The notes under the pieces: generated by a model
Database searches by the model: none
What the model was told of the DNA's origin: nothing
The model's input: the letters and a program-made list of their open reading frames with translations, nothing else
Made by a program: the position numbers and the translations under genes
Part shown: positions 34,801 to 46,059 of the stretch, piece after piece
Layout: each line of letters opens with the position of its first letter
Position numbering within the stretch: position 1 is the first letter of the stretch
NCBI GenBank assembly: GCA_023653785.1
Contig: JAMKCH010058544.1
Coordinates: 1 to 64,000, forward strand
DNA: 64,000 nucleotides
Direction: 5' to 3'
Origin: Ophioderma brevispina
Lineage: Eukaryota; Echinodermata; Ophiuroidea; Amphilepidida; Ophiodermatidae

Positions 34801-37800
34801 CAGATAGGATCCAAGACTGGCTTTTTATACTTAGGATGCTATATTGATGCTATGTCTACCTAATCAGCAATGTTGTGTATTCCCTGTAAGTCAATCTGAT
34901 CAATGTTTCACAACTTCATTAGGTAATCAGAGGAATCGGATACATATCAGATGCCATTCAAGCTGGGTGTCCAATATGGCTGGAAATGGCACTCACTTAG
35001 CGGCAGAACAATCTGATCACTACTAGACTAGAGATATCATGTTTCTTTGTTTGGGTAGGTTTTGGCGTCCACCTTGTCAATCCATAATTGGGATTGTGAT
35101 GACTAACTATCAGTGGCACTAAGATAAGCCTTACTGGATTTTTTGGAAGTCATAATCCACTAAAAAAACCAACAAAATACCTATTTTTAGCCTACGCGTG
35201 AAATTAATTACTGACGCTTTAACCGATATTGACATTTGCAGCCATATTGACGCCATCTTCTTAGATGTCAGCTTTGCAGATATCTATCACTCACTTTGAT
35301 TATGTTATGATCTTTAAATTGCCTCTTAATCATTTTAATCAGTGATCTACACAAACATGGCCGCTCTTGGCTATATGTAGTAATGAATTTTGCCATTTGG
35401 AGCCCTCTTGATGGTTTTATTATTTGATTGATATAATTCGTTGAAAGGATTCATAATGGTTTTCAATTAATATAATTGATTACTAAATCATTGTATATAT
35501 ACCAAGTTCCCATTCTACGTCAAAGCAGATAACTATCCCTATCTGTTGTTGTATTGGGCAGCCTTATTGAATCTCTTAATCAGGATCTTACCACATACTG
35601 TAATACCATGTCCTTTAGGAATGAAGTTTCATATACATAATACATGTAGACCGATGCATGTTCACGTTCATGCCCGATTAGTGTACCAACTGAAATGCGG
35701 TATTTTAGAGTGAGCATAAGTTACGCTGCACGATTTAAATTAAAACGTTAAAAATACTTACACATGGCATTTTCAAAAACAAAAAAAACTGGTTTCATAC
35801 AAGCTAAAGGAAACCGCGTGCGCCATGGCATAAAACAGCCAATTGGAAACTTCCCGACCGCATCGCTAGAGTTCGGAGACCACCCCCACCCCCCAAAAAA
35901 AGCGTCTCCTAACAAGAAAAAGGCCCAATAATATCAAATATCTCTTACGAATGCAGCCTTTTGCAATCCACAAAATCGCAATACCGAAGAGGGCTTACAG
36001 TCATATAACAGCTTTAATACGACCCACTTGCGTGTCTGCTTTCCCGACCCACTATTTTTGAGCCAGGAAATCAGGATTTCCCAGTTCTGCACAATTGGAT
36101 GCACGAAACCTACTCATATACTAGCATGTTAAAATGTATTCCGCTATTTTAAAATCTTGTGAATTTTTTTTAAAGTGAAAACTCAAGTTTTGTCGAGCAA
36201 AGATAATTTATTGTTACCTTAACCTTGTAACGCTTTTTTACTGGGGTAGGTGAATACTTCATTAAAAATTTTAAAATCGCGAAAATAAGATTTAACATTA
36301 TGGTAATTCGTACACATCATTGTTTTAATGGTAATTTGGTACATTTTCTTTTGTGTTTGTAACCATTTTCTTTCAAAGTATACAAGGGGTTTCGTAATTC
36401 CGATACAGCGATCTACTGCTTGGCATCTATGGTGGGTATGTCATAAGCTAAATACGGAGCCAACCTACTATTAACTGACATTATACCAGCTGTGACTGGG
36501 ATGGCTGACGCACTCAGTGAGTCTGTCCTTTAAAACCTTGACATAATTAATTATAATATAATATTACAATTGGTGCTTCCGTCTTACTGGCATAAATTCA
36601 TTAAAAGTGGGAGTAGCTAGTCTATAACAATTTATCCGATTAGCTATAACAATTATTTTCTACTAGAGTATACCTTCTTGCTTTCTCACTGTTATCCCCC
36701 TGGCTTTGCTTTGGGAAATAATTAGGCCATGGTCTCCGGTCACGTCGGCTAGGTATTTTGTACTTTTTCCTCATGAGTTTCAATTTTGTATACTATCACC
36801 TGGCATGAAAGAAAATATGTGTTAACATGATATAAACATACAAACATAATACTCCGATTCCTGTCGCCGTATACCATAAAGGCCACAGTACGACGGAAAC
36901 TGGCCTTACGAAGTAAAACGTGATATTCTTCGTGATCTTGATAGCAACAAAGTTGTTCTTATGGCCATATTGCTTGTCATCGGCCTTTGGCACATTCAAT
37001 CATGAAACCCCTCCTTACTGCATCGGACCATATTTTGTCCATCTGACGCACCTTTAAACTGGTTCAGATCACAATAATACATCCCACTCTAAAGCGTGTA
37101 TGCTAGCGAAATACTTTCTTTTAATTACCTTGAACTTAGTTTGTGGTCGCACAAGGCCAATATGGGACCCCACCTCTTCAGCTCACATCAGCGGCTATAC
37201 ATTTATCCCGTTGGCAGAGCATTCGTAACCATGGACTTGCCTCAGTGATGGTTTGACCGGTGTCCGGTTGGAAATCCAGCTAGCAGCTTAATCGAGCAAG
37301 GTGCACGTTGGCGCTTGCGAACTGTAATTCATATGTATACGTCTTTGAGCAACCAGGTTTCTCATCCTATTTTCCAAGGTATTTTAATCCATGGTACACA
37401 AATGCACCATTAGGAGTTAAAACTCCTAATGGTGCATTTGTGTACCATGGATTTCCATCAGATGGAGCAATGGCTTTAGGACGCTGCAACATACATTCTT
37501 GTGCAGGATTCAGGACATCTTTGAAGGCAAGAAATGTAACTGGACACCTGCTATAGAACCCGGGATCATATATGTCCACTGATGAAGCCTTCATTTCATT
37601 TTCATGCTAGATTTAGTGAGCGTATCACGATGGACAATAACGAAGGTTTTGTCATAATAAACTTCAACAACAAAGTCACAAGCCTTCATGCAGACTTTCT
37701 CTGCCTCTGTTTGCAAAGTATACCATGACATCTCACCTTATTCTGGAGGCCATCGGGTGTTGTTATATCCAGTGAATTCAAGATCTTTGCCATATCTTCT

Positions 37801-40800
37801 TCACTTACTGCTTGCTTGTGCCGAACAACCCCCCACCCTTTCATTCTTGTTTAAGCTTAACCATCATATTGTTGTAGACTTTGTTCACAGTCCAAGAATC
37901 GCGAAATTTTAGTTGCATCTTTTGTTGCAATAATGATTGCTCTATAAACTCAAAAGTAGTCGGAGTATCGTCTTGTGTGCTCCTTTAGTTACCGTAATGC
38001 GCACGGCGTGGAGCCCATGGATCCTATCACATACACTAGAACTAGGCATCAAGCAGGGATTATAATACTCGCGTCCAGATATTTATTTTCTATCATTGCG
38101 CGTGCTAAGTCAACGACCGTAACGCAAGCTCATTCACGCCTCAGCATAAAGCAACAGTTGAACAGCAACACTAAATTAGATCAACCAATCCCGGTCGCGT
38201 GTAACGATCCCAACAGGCGCGTAGGTGAGTGCGTACCCTGCAGCACACGCGTTAGCAACGGCAAAACCCAAACCCCGCGAAAGGAGAAATAATTTCCTGG
38301 ACAAGTATAATCATGGATGACCAACATATAGGCAATTTGCAGCCCACATTTTCTCAATTTTATAAAATCGCCTACTTAAACTAGAGGCTATCCGTGTTTC
38401 AGATTAGCGGCCATCTTCGGCTGGGTCAACAATACACTCACCAGGACAAGCAATGTGGTCCAGGTGCCAAGCAGGTTGAAATGTGAGTTTCTCAGATTAC
38501 TTTACCCCAAAGATGGCTGCTAATCTGAAACACTGATAACCTCTATAGTAGTTGGTCTACACACCTGGCACCAAAGTATCTCGCAATGTTTTTCGATCAG
38601 TATTTTGCCAAGTCAGACCATTTTGATTTGAAAGTTTTTTTTTGAAATATACAATTTTGTTCCCATTCTTGCTCTTTCATTTAACAGCTAACACTCACTT
38701 GTAAAAGCGTGCAAAAATGGTTAAGATAAAATGCCCGAAGCGCAAACCCCTCAAAAACAAAAAGGTGCAGTTTTTGGATTTTTATTGTCCACTTCTACAA
38801 ACGCAATAATCTGTGTATTGAATTTCACAACGAGGTGTCGACTGAAGGAGCGAGAAAGCCTACTTTGATTTGATTGTGGTCCGCGTGTTCGTGTCTAGTA
38901 CACTGCAATTCACCATGAAAAATCAAAAAATGCAACTTTTGGTTTTGGAGGGATTGCGTCTTTCGGTGCGTTCTATCTCAGCCACTTTCACACGCCTTTT
39001 ACAAGCAAGGTATTAATGAAAGAGCAAAAGACCTAGACAATAAAATGTATATTTCGAAATCTTTCAAAATGTAGGGACTTTGGCACAATACTGATCGAAA
39101 AAAAAACATGCGAGATACTTTTTGTGCCCAGGTGTAGATTGGAGAATAACTTTTGAACGAAAGTGTTTTTTAACCATCAAGTCATTGAATTGATGGTTAT
39201 TGCTATCGAGAGCGGTCTACGTGTTTTAATGTCGGCGCTTATTTCCACTAGTAGGGCTCGGTTTTATGTGCATGTCTGACAAAAAGACTGCTAGTGGGAG
39301 TCAGGACAATGGGAATTCTCGTGTGGGCTTGATTTTTTATTTCAGTGACGGGAGTCCGTTTGGGTAACTTTTGTATCGTTTTGTCAAGTTTTTTGGACAT
39401 CATTTGATGCCGAGCTTGTCGTCCCTTCTTATGACTGCCTATTGGTTTATCGGTGTGAACTTATTAACCGGTTCTAGTGGGGTTCTTAAGGCGATAAATG
39501 AAAATGGCTGATATGTTACCATATCTACCAAGGGCTTAACAGGGACTGAGGTCAAACACAAGTGCGAGTTCATTGACATTGCGTAGATTAGGTAAAAAAT
39601 TTCCTGGAGAAGGTTGCCCGACCCATAACAGAGATAGATGACACAAAAAAAGTTGTTTACTTGAGATCAGACTTGAGTTATTGTAATAAACTCGGGGTAT
39701 TTGCAAAAACCAAGTCTCAAAGAATATTCAACATAAGACCGTAGAGAGACCCAAATTGCCTACTTTAGAACCTGAAAAATATCAAATCCGTATACCTTAG
39801 CAAATTTGGTTATCGTGGTTAGTTTCGTTGTTGAAGGCAAGCCTTTTTCCATATGCATTTAGTTACACTGGGAATATGCATAATGTTTATTGGTATGGGA
39901 TGGATGAAAAGTGGGGTTTGTGGTTTAGACGGAAAAGTTGTTAGAATTTTTAGTTTATGTATATTGGTATATTTGGAGGTGTTTGAGAAATATTTGTGTT
40001 ACGCTGAGAATCCTTATCTGGTTGTCATTATTAAGTTCTGGTTGGCTATTTCGAATGAGGAATGCGTGGCTGTTCTCTAAAACGATGTTTCCACCACGTT
40101 GACGTTTTTTAAGGCACTTGGACCGTTTGAAAGCATGGCAGAGTTCTGAATTTATAAGTGGTCCTTGACTTGAAGACACTAATATACATTTTCTACGATA
40201 AATATGATAAACAAAAAGAGGGTATTAACTTGCGCCAGCAGTGGGGACAGACCTTCGGAATATTTTTACTAACCCTTACACTGCGATAATATATTCTATG
40301 CGAGTTGAGACGACAAACACGCTTTGCCGTACTTTTGAAGGGTTTTAGATATTACTTCTGCTGTTCGCCGGTGCTCAACTAAAATGATGGCCCTTAACAT
40401 TCGACTGTACCTTTTTTTAAATCCCGGTGCATGATGAAAAGCGGAAAAGGAAATGTTGAATAAGTGGCGGTAAGCATTATAAATACTAAGCTGAAATCTT
40501 TGGAACACATGTGCCAGAAATTCCTTACATTTTGACTAGGAATATACTAGTCAAAATTCCTTACATTTTGAAGAGGAATATCCTATAAATCGTTCAACAA
40601 GAGTCGAGGAAATTTGTCAGTAGTAATCCTCTATTTTTGATCCGAGGATATTCCTCAAAGTGGCCTGAAAACATACGAAAATTAATAGACATTTTTTTAA
40701 ACCGACAAGTTTCTCTGTACAGTAATGCGAGTTGATCATCTATGATATCCTATTATGTGTTAACCCCAAGCGTCATGATTGCTGTAAAGAGGGGACTCAT

Positions 40801-43800
40801 ATACGATTGTTACGAGCTTGCTGCAATCCAGAGATTGTAAGGCTTGCCGTGGAAACCTGGAGTGTGAATGTTAAATGTGTAGTGTACATTGCCGATTACC
40901 TTCACACGTAGTATAGTCAAAGAATCACTGACCCAACAAGTCTCATATTGAGTATAATAAGTGGCCTCTAATGACCCTGTTATGGCCTGTGACCCCATTT
41001 GGTTCAATATATATAAATAAATCACTTCTGCAACTAAAAGATAGGACAAACTAAAGGAACCCAATGGATCCAGGACTTTTACTGGTATGCAGCAGAATGG
41101 ACCTATGGTACCCATGTGCCCTTTTTTCCTTAGTGGCCCTATGTGAACTTTGACCCCATATGGTCATAAAATCTATATTAAAAAAGCGTGCAAAATGGCT
41201 GAGTAGAGTGCCCGAAAGACGCAAACCCCCCCAAACAAAAAGTTTGCGTTTGTGGCTTTTCAGTGGTCACTGTGTGGTACAACGCAAAAATACGTGCGTA
41301 TTGATTTTACACAAGAGGTTTCCGACTGGATGAGCGAGGAAAAGCAAGAAAGCCGACTTGCAATATTGATTGTGCCTCGTGTTTGTGTCCGTACACGGTA
41401 GTGACCAATATGAAACCACAACAAAAACTGCATTTTTGGTTTTTGGGGGTTTGCGTCTTTCGGGTCTTTCTATCTCAGCCATTTCGCACGTTTTGTAAAA
41501 GCCATTTTGTATTAAATGAAAGAGCAGACCTAGACAATAAACTTGTTGTTATTTCGAAAAACTTTCAAATGGTAGGACTTTGGCACACTACTAATCGAAA
41601 AACATGACGAGATAATTTTTGTGCCAGGTGTACACAGCAGAACACGCCCCAATTAGCGGTGCCTCAATTACAGAGGGATCTATATACACGGATCTACAAT
41701 AAAAGGTTAAAATGGCAGCTTCCACGGGATTCGTCGTTGGGATCTGGGGATATTCAACTGCTTTTATTTTGGATTAAAAACATAACTAGGTACGTACAAA
41801 CAACATTTATGGTCTTTTCTTTTTTTCCGGCTTAAGGATGATATTTATGATCGTATGCAAAGCCGGGTAACCGATTACGAACGATTCTGGGCAAGAATGC
41901 ATTTACCGTGAAAGCGCCAAAGTCGGCAGTCGTAAAAATGGTTATGACCGTTTAAACGAACGAAAAAAAAAAGACCGTGTGAGTGTAAGCGGATAGGAAA
42001 TTAAACGGTAACTCCAGGCTCATTTCTGACTCGTTTTTCTCCGACTTTCGGAATGGACCAGCCACAGCAAATATTTTCATATTTAACCATTTAACGCTAT
42101 AGGCTATGTGTGTCAAAGTCAAGAGTTAACAAATTATTACTCCAGTGGTGCAAAGCCTGGACGGGCCTACAAGATAATGAAACCTGTTGTGATTTGGTGT
42201 TGCCTTTTTGAATATTGATCCATAATTGCTATTATGCAAAAAGGTGTTAAGTTTATAATTATTTTAGTGCCTGGTTGTGACTTGTCCCCACTATCAGTTC
42301 CTAAACGGGGTGCGCGTTGTCGACAGCGGAGCCCTGTCAATTTTTTTCGGGAAAGCCTTATTTTTAAGAGCTCCTCCTCATGATTGCAGTTCATATGTTT
42401 GTAGATGCCGTTTCAAGTTATGGTGGCCTTTAAAGTTGACTTTTACTTTGACATTTTCATTCAAGTTTTTTAAATCTCCATATGACTTAGTTCCTACTGA
42501 CAGTCCTTAAAAGGGGGAGATAGGAGGCGAAGCCTGTCACCTTTTTGGGAAAGCTTATTTAAGCGCCGATCCATGATGCAATTCGAAGTATGTAGGTGGC
42601 TCGTTTTCAAGTTACGAACCTTTCAAGTTGACTTTTACTTCCAACCTTTCATGTCATTCTTTAAAAAAAAATCCAAAGGGACTAAGTTCCTACTGAAGTT
42701 CCTTAAACTCGTGGAAGCTTTTCAATTGATCTTTAAGACAGTTTCCATTGGCTGTATCCATATTGAGGACCTAGCTAGGTATTACACTTAAAATGCTCAC
42801 TAAATTAAAAAAATCTCCCTTGATCTAATCAAATACCTTGATGCAAGATCAAATCTCCATGTGATTCCAAGATCAAATCTCCCTGATTCCAAAAATCTCG
42901 ATGTTGGCAGTTCTGCAAAGTTCATGAGGGTTCGTTATTGGATAAACTTGGGGCCGTGTTGACGTATGGATATGAGTTTAAGTATGTTGGTAGGAATTCC
43001 ACGTACAAGTTTTGTGGTCACATTTGAGAGGGGTTCATTGTGGGGTCAAAGGTCATCCAGGGGCCGTTATCAGATAAATTGGCTGTGCTTGATATATGGA
43101 TAAGAGTTTTGGTTTCTATGGTGGTAGTGTTGCCGTACGAGTTTTGTGGTCCACGTTTTCGAGGGGTCATTTGGGGTCAAGGTCATTCAGGGGTCGTTTT
43201 CGGGTAGCTTGGGCCGTGCTTTTACGTATGGATGTGAGTTTTGTTGTGGTGGTAGAGTTTCGCCGTACGTTTTGTGGTCCCGTTTTCTGCGGGAGAATTT
43301 TGGATTCAAGGTAATCCAAGGGTTCGTTACGGTTAACTTGCCGTGCTTGACGTTTAATGGATATGAGTTTGGTAGGTTGGTAGAGTTTCGCCGTACCCCC
43401 TTTTGTGGTCACCGTTTTCGAGGGGTTATTTGGGGTCAAAAAGTCATTAGGGTCATTATGGGTAACTTGGCCGTGCTTTCATACCCATGCTTTGACGTAT
43501 GGATATGAAGCACCCTGGGCGCTAATTAGGTCGAAAACATTCCCGTATACTCACTAGCGGGTGTGCTCAGCTAGTGGGGAATTAGGGGTCATTCAAGGTC
43601 AAAGGTTAAATGGGGGTAAACATGGTGTTGGTGTATGGCATGAAACTAGAGGGGGGTTGATGTTGATGCCACAAATCTTAAAGTTCCAAACAAGGTCATC
43701 AGGGTCATTCAAAGTCCAAAGGGGTCAAAGGGGTAAACTTTGATCAGGCGAAACCTTGGTTGGGTTGGGGCGATTGTTGATGACGAAAATTTTATAGCTA

Positions 43801-46056
43801 ATGACAAGGACATCATGGGGTTGTTCAAGGTCAAATGGAACTGCAAACCCGAGGGTCATTCAATCCAGGTGATCACAAAACACAGGTGATAGCCAAATCC
43901 AAGGACCGCCCTAGTAAAATATATTACGAAACCACCGGTCAGATCAGAACTCTATGGTGATGCACCCAGAATGCCCTCTTATGGCCCACATATGCCCTTT
44001 TGACCTACAATGACCTACTTGACCTTTGACCCCAACATATCAAAAAATTCTCCAAGTTAAGTTGTATAGCCACCAATCTTACTCAAGATAACCACTGGCC
44101 AGACCCATGGGGCTATATGCAGTTGACCTTTAATGACCCTACTTGACTATGCCCACAACTATGCATTCCCTAACCATCCCCAATTGATGGTTTACGCATC
44201 ATTGATTGCAATAGTTCATAACGGGCAAATATTTCTCAGCCAGACGAGGATATTGTCTTCCTATGTTCATAATTAATGGATTTGGGATTCCCGGAAAGTT
44301 TAAAGCCCCAAAAATGTTTTCGAGACACCCCCTACCTGCAATAAACACGTGCAAGGTAACAAAATTAACGTATACAACATTTACACCCTATCGCGTTTGC
44401 ACGGATTCTCCATCTTGGGGGAGGGCCTCGAACTGGTAAAAACATGAATGGGAGATTTACATACAGTTCGATATTAGGTTCGCTTCTCTCTAACAAAACT
44501 CAATGAGCATGACATGAATAGGTGATTAAAACTGGTCAACAAACACTCACGTTTTGATTCCGAATATTTCGGAGAAAAACCATTCCCCGCATCGGTGTTG
44601 AGCGAGGTGTGACTGGTAGATCACTTACCAATTCTGGACGTTGGCTGTGTCCTACACTATCGGATTGTCATGTGGAAGGTCCGACAAAGTATACATAGGA
44701 AACCAAAAGAACTGCAAGGGAACGCCTAAAAGAACATTCTGTTTGGGCAGAACATAATAAATCAACGGGCACATCACAAATGGTAATGATGTCAAAGTAC
44801 TCTGCCGAGAGGAGGAAACTGCTACTCGTAAAGGCAGGAGACTATTTTTTATCAAGAAAAGAGGACCAGCCCACCCTTAATAGGGACAGGGGACGTGAAC
44901 TTTCCAAGATTTATGACTCCCCTTAATGGCAAACACAATGTTGTGTCGGCTCGTCACTTTACACGGGCCATTGCACATATGCAGGGCGATTTTCCGGCCA
45001 GTGGAACCAAGTTTGAATTGGGGAAATGCAATGGGAGTATTGATGCTGTCAGAACCTTGTGTTTTGCTCAGCAGAGTTCAAGCATGGTATGCATAACATG
45101 TATAACAATGTACACACAAAAGATTTACTGCTTCAGTTGTGTGTTTACTGCAACGCGGTTCATTAAAACTTCGAGTCAGTCAGCGTGGCTTGATCGAGCG
45201 CTAAAAATAGCCGAAAACCTTCAGGTTATTTGCATAAATAAGAATGCACTACCAGGCGCGAAGTGCTCTTCGGTGACAGCGTTGGTGACTAGATCCAATT
45301 TCAGTTAAACACACTATTTTGACAGGAGGGTATACCTTAGATGTAGTATATTTTTCTCGATTTCATGTCGTTAATGATTAAATCGGTTTTATGTTTCAGT
45401 GCTGGTGTAGCGTCTTGGGAGATCGGCTGCTGTGGTCCAGGTGTAGTCTCGCGGATGATCGCTGCAGCTTTTCCCAACTGTTCTATAGTTGATCTGACTA
45501 CGGAGACGAAGTTCTCGAAATCGTGAAATCCAAAATCGCTGATCAAAAACCTGAAGTAATCTTCACCATAGCTAAACAAGACGCAAACAAAGTTCCTTCT
45601 GAGTGGGCGGGTAAATTTGATTACGTCCTAGCGCATGATATGGTCCACGATACCGCGCAACCCGCCGATGTCTTAAATGGGTGGTACAAGTTTAAAACCT
45701 GGACGGCACGTTCATTAATGACGGATGGTACATGTTCATAGTACGATTGCTCAAAACACATATGGTAATCGTTCGCACCTATGGGTGTACACACTTCAGC
45801 CTTTTGAAATTGTATGGCCTGTATCGGTGTACTACGATGGGGTAGGGGTAGGGGGGTGCTGCGTGGGGTATCGAAAAGGCAACGGAGATGGTCAAAGCTT
45901 TGCCGGGTTCGGGTTTACGACGTGGATCCTGTCTCAATTCCCAGGGTGGTCTCGATCCTGTACATATGCCAAGGAAGAAGTAGCAAAGAGAAGAGAAGGT
46001 GCAAAAAAAATATAATCACATGTCTTATAAGCCCTCCCCCAGTTTGTTTCCAGTAG
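31616..46056 (+). CDS. Rv2258c-like SAM-dependent methyltransferase gene, 4 exons, frame-disrupted 3' half
   Basis: Spliced gene assembled by eye from four exons with compatible phases: 31616-31800, 32757-32974, about 36387-36520 and 45400-about 46056. The product would be about 370-380 residues, in the usual range for the family. Exons 1-2 give a winged-helix-like N-terminal region (residues about 24-110; HLSLSLAMGVRTGLW, TCSEIAQAAGLKERYVQEWL). Exon 4 opens with the SAM-binding glycine motif (WEIGCCGPG), then FDYVLAHDMVHD and a C-terminal part with EKATEMVK, QFPG and LYIC. Known for the family: SAM-dependent methyltransferases of unknown substrate, presumably cytosolic. Seen: exons 1-2 are intact; exon 3 has at least one frame break and exon 4 about four, each followed by conserved residues in a new frame. 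This is either assembly indels or a young non-processed pseudogene (introns are kept). Family assignment is fairly sure; functionality is unknown. Confidence 0.75.
32181..32554. mobile_element. MITE, family E (TTAA-flanked), in intron 1
   Basis: 374 bp. TTAAAGCCACTATCA at the left and TGATAGTGGCTTTAA at the right are exact inverted repeats. TTAA stands at both borders, which would fit a TTAA target duplication or form part of the TIR. No coding capacity. Confidence 0.8.
32757..32974 (+). CDS. Methyltransferase exon 2
   Basis: Acceptor TTAACAG ends at 32756. The first base completes Arg62, then YVQEWLGAMVTGNIVEI, FLLPPHRRRVLT and a run ending KIEDCCRIDGPKG. The donor GTACGA is at 32975, and the exon ends in phase 1. 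About 73 residues, no frame breaks. It finishes the winged-helix region and the linker to the catalytic domain. Intron 1 (956 bp) carries a MITE at 32181-32554. Confidence 0.8.
33159..34387. mobile_element. Non-autonomous hAT-like element in intron 2
   Basis: Starts CAGGGGCGTATCCAGG and ends CCAGGATACGCCACTG, inverted apart from one base. The interior has a GCGAGCGTAGCGAGCCG word (33289) and then 800 bp of pyrimidine-rich sequence built on a decayed TTTTGACGCCCCTTT unit of 45-70 bp, ending in a C-run. The flanking octamers do not match, so target duplication is unproven. Open frames inside are low-complexity. Confidence 0.65.
34390..36380. other. Intron 2 sequence, nothing recognised
   Basis: AT-rich intronic DNA without a visible gene. 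Four short inverted or direct words only. A T-rich then A-rich stretch occurs near 36160. Confidence 0.35.
36387..36520 (+). CDS. Methyltransferase exon 3 (frame-broken)
   Basis: The readable part is HKLNTEPTYY (about 36441-36470) followed, after a one-base frame break, by TDIIPAVTGMADALSE (from about 36474). This matches the short linker that precedes the Rossmann motif in the family. The acceptor ...TATACAAG is weak. The donor GTCTGT at 36521 is non-ideal but gives phase 2, and joining to exon 4 then yields ALSD-AGVASWEIG, as expected. The alternative donor GTGAGT at 36517 breaks the join. The first 50 bases do not translate cleanly in one frame, so the exact 5' edge is uncertain. Confidence 0.55.
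37367..37920 (-). pseudogene. Crypton/KIAA1958-like tyrosine-recombinase relic 2, in intron 3
   Basis: On the minus strand: NKVYNNMMVKLKQE, a gap, then SEEDMAKILNSLDITTPDGL and QNKV (about 37800-37735), RDTLTKSSMKMK, and the frame 37594-37367 with FYSRCPVTF, DVLNPAQECMLQRPK and GNPWYTNAPLG. These match the central region of KIAA1958-like proteins (GLQNKV, CPV, LNP.C..L.QRPK, WY.N.PLG). It stops at a perfect palindrome before the catalytic HxxR/Tyr part. Frame breaks throughout. It is antisense to the host gene and unrelated to the methyltransferase. Confidence 0.65.
37386..37453. repeat. Perfect 68-bp palindrome (33-bp arms, 2-base centre)
   Basis: Left arm 37386-37418 starts AATCCATGGTACACAAATGC; right arm 37421-37453 is its exact reverse complement, with AA between. 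The right arm is the minus-strand coding segment NPWYTNAPLGV of the Crypton-like relic, so the left arm is an inverted duplicate of it. Confidence 0.9.
38380..38549. mobile_element. Short MITE, family F (TIR ACTAGAGG..GTTTCAGATTAGC)
   Basis: 170 bp. GTGTTTCAGATTAGCGGCC and ATCTT on the left are answered by AAGATGGC then TGCTAATCTGAAACACTG on the right. About 35-base arms with four mismatches. Confidence 0.8.
38557..39137. mobile_element. MITE, family G (60-bp TIR), complete copy
   Basis: 581 bp. CTACACACCTGGCACCAAAG with GTATCTCGCA and TTTTTCGATCAGTATT at the left; AATACTGATCGAAAAAA, GCGAGATAC and GTGCCCAGGTGTAG at the right. The interior is also partly self-complementary (GCGTGCAAAA and CGCAAACCCC against GGATTGCGTCTTTCGG and CACACGC). 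Confidence 0.8.
41183..41633. mobile_element. MITE, family G, 5'-truncated copy
   Basis: Same orientation as the copy 2.5 kb upstream: GCGTGCAAAATGGCTGAG, AAAGACGCAAACCCCCC, GTTTGCGTCTTTCGGGT, AATGAAAGAGCAGACCTAGAC and the right end TTTTTGTGCCAGGTGTAC. The first 130 bases of the element are missing. Confidence 0.75.
42292..42790. repeat. Tandem repeat, about 200-bp unit, two and a half copies
   Basis: GTTCCTA.ACGGGG-type start, TGTCA..TTTTT.GGGAAAGC, CATGAT..CA.TTC.TATGT and AAGTTGACTTTTACTT recur at 42292, 42490 and (partial) 42690. Confidence 0.65.
42925..43510. repeat. Tandem repeat, about 130-bp unit
   Basis: About five units anchored on GACGTATGGATATGAGTTT (42961, 43091, 43216, 43352, 43495). 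Each continues GGTGGTAGAGTTTCGCCGTAC, TTTTGTGGTC.CGTTTTCGAG and GGGGTCA..GTCATTCAGGGG. Open frames here follow the repeat. Confidence 0.75.
43560..44160. repeat. GGTCAAAGGTCA / TGACCTTTGACCCC repeat region
   Basis: Dense GGTCATTCAAGGTCAAAGG words up to 43870, then the opposite orientation TGACCTACTTGACCTTTGAC at 43995-44160. A similar stretch is at 40920-41160. Inverted dispersed repeat, non-coding. Confidence 0.55.
44165..45395. other. Intron 3 sequence, nothing recognised
   Basis: A 137-codon + frame at 44895-45308 is the longest here but has no motif and no splice context that fits the methyltransferase. Confidence 0.3.
45400..46056 (+). CDS. Methyltransferase exon 4, SAM-binding and catalytic domain, four frame breaks
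   Basis: Acceptor ATGTTTCAG ends at 45399. In order: AGVASWEIGCCGPGVVSRM with AAAFPNCSIVDL (frame 1); EVLEIVKSKIADQKPEVIF and EWAGKFDYVLAHDMVHD (frame 2, from about 45508); MVHVHSTIAQNTYGN with MPVSVYYDG-like residues (frame 3, from 45725); GIEKATEMVKALPGSG (from 45867); SILYICQGRSSKEKRR (last frame, to a stop at 46056). The frame changes fall near 45500, 45690-45720, 45840-45866 (a G-run stretch) and 45910. Conserved content is preserved across every break. This favours base-calling indels over long decay but does not prove it. The C-terminus is taken from the last frame. Confidence 0.7.
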
Positions 46057-46059
46057 GAC

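Noticed and set aside
43096..43508. 120-codon frame on + and 90-codon frame on -
   Set aside because: They follow the 130-bp tandem repeat, and the frames change between units.
44895..45308. 137-codon + frame just upstream of methyltransferase exon 4
   Set aside because: Considered as an extra methyltransferase exon, but it has no family motif and the exon 3/exon 4 join already gives a continuous motif in phase.
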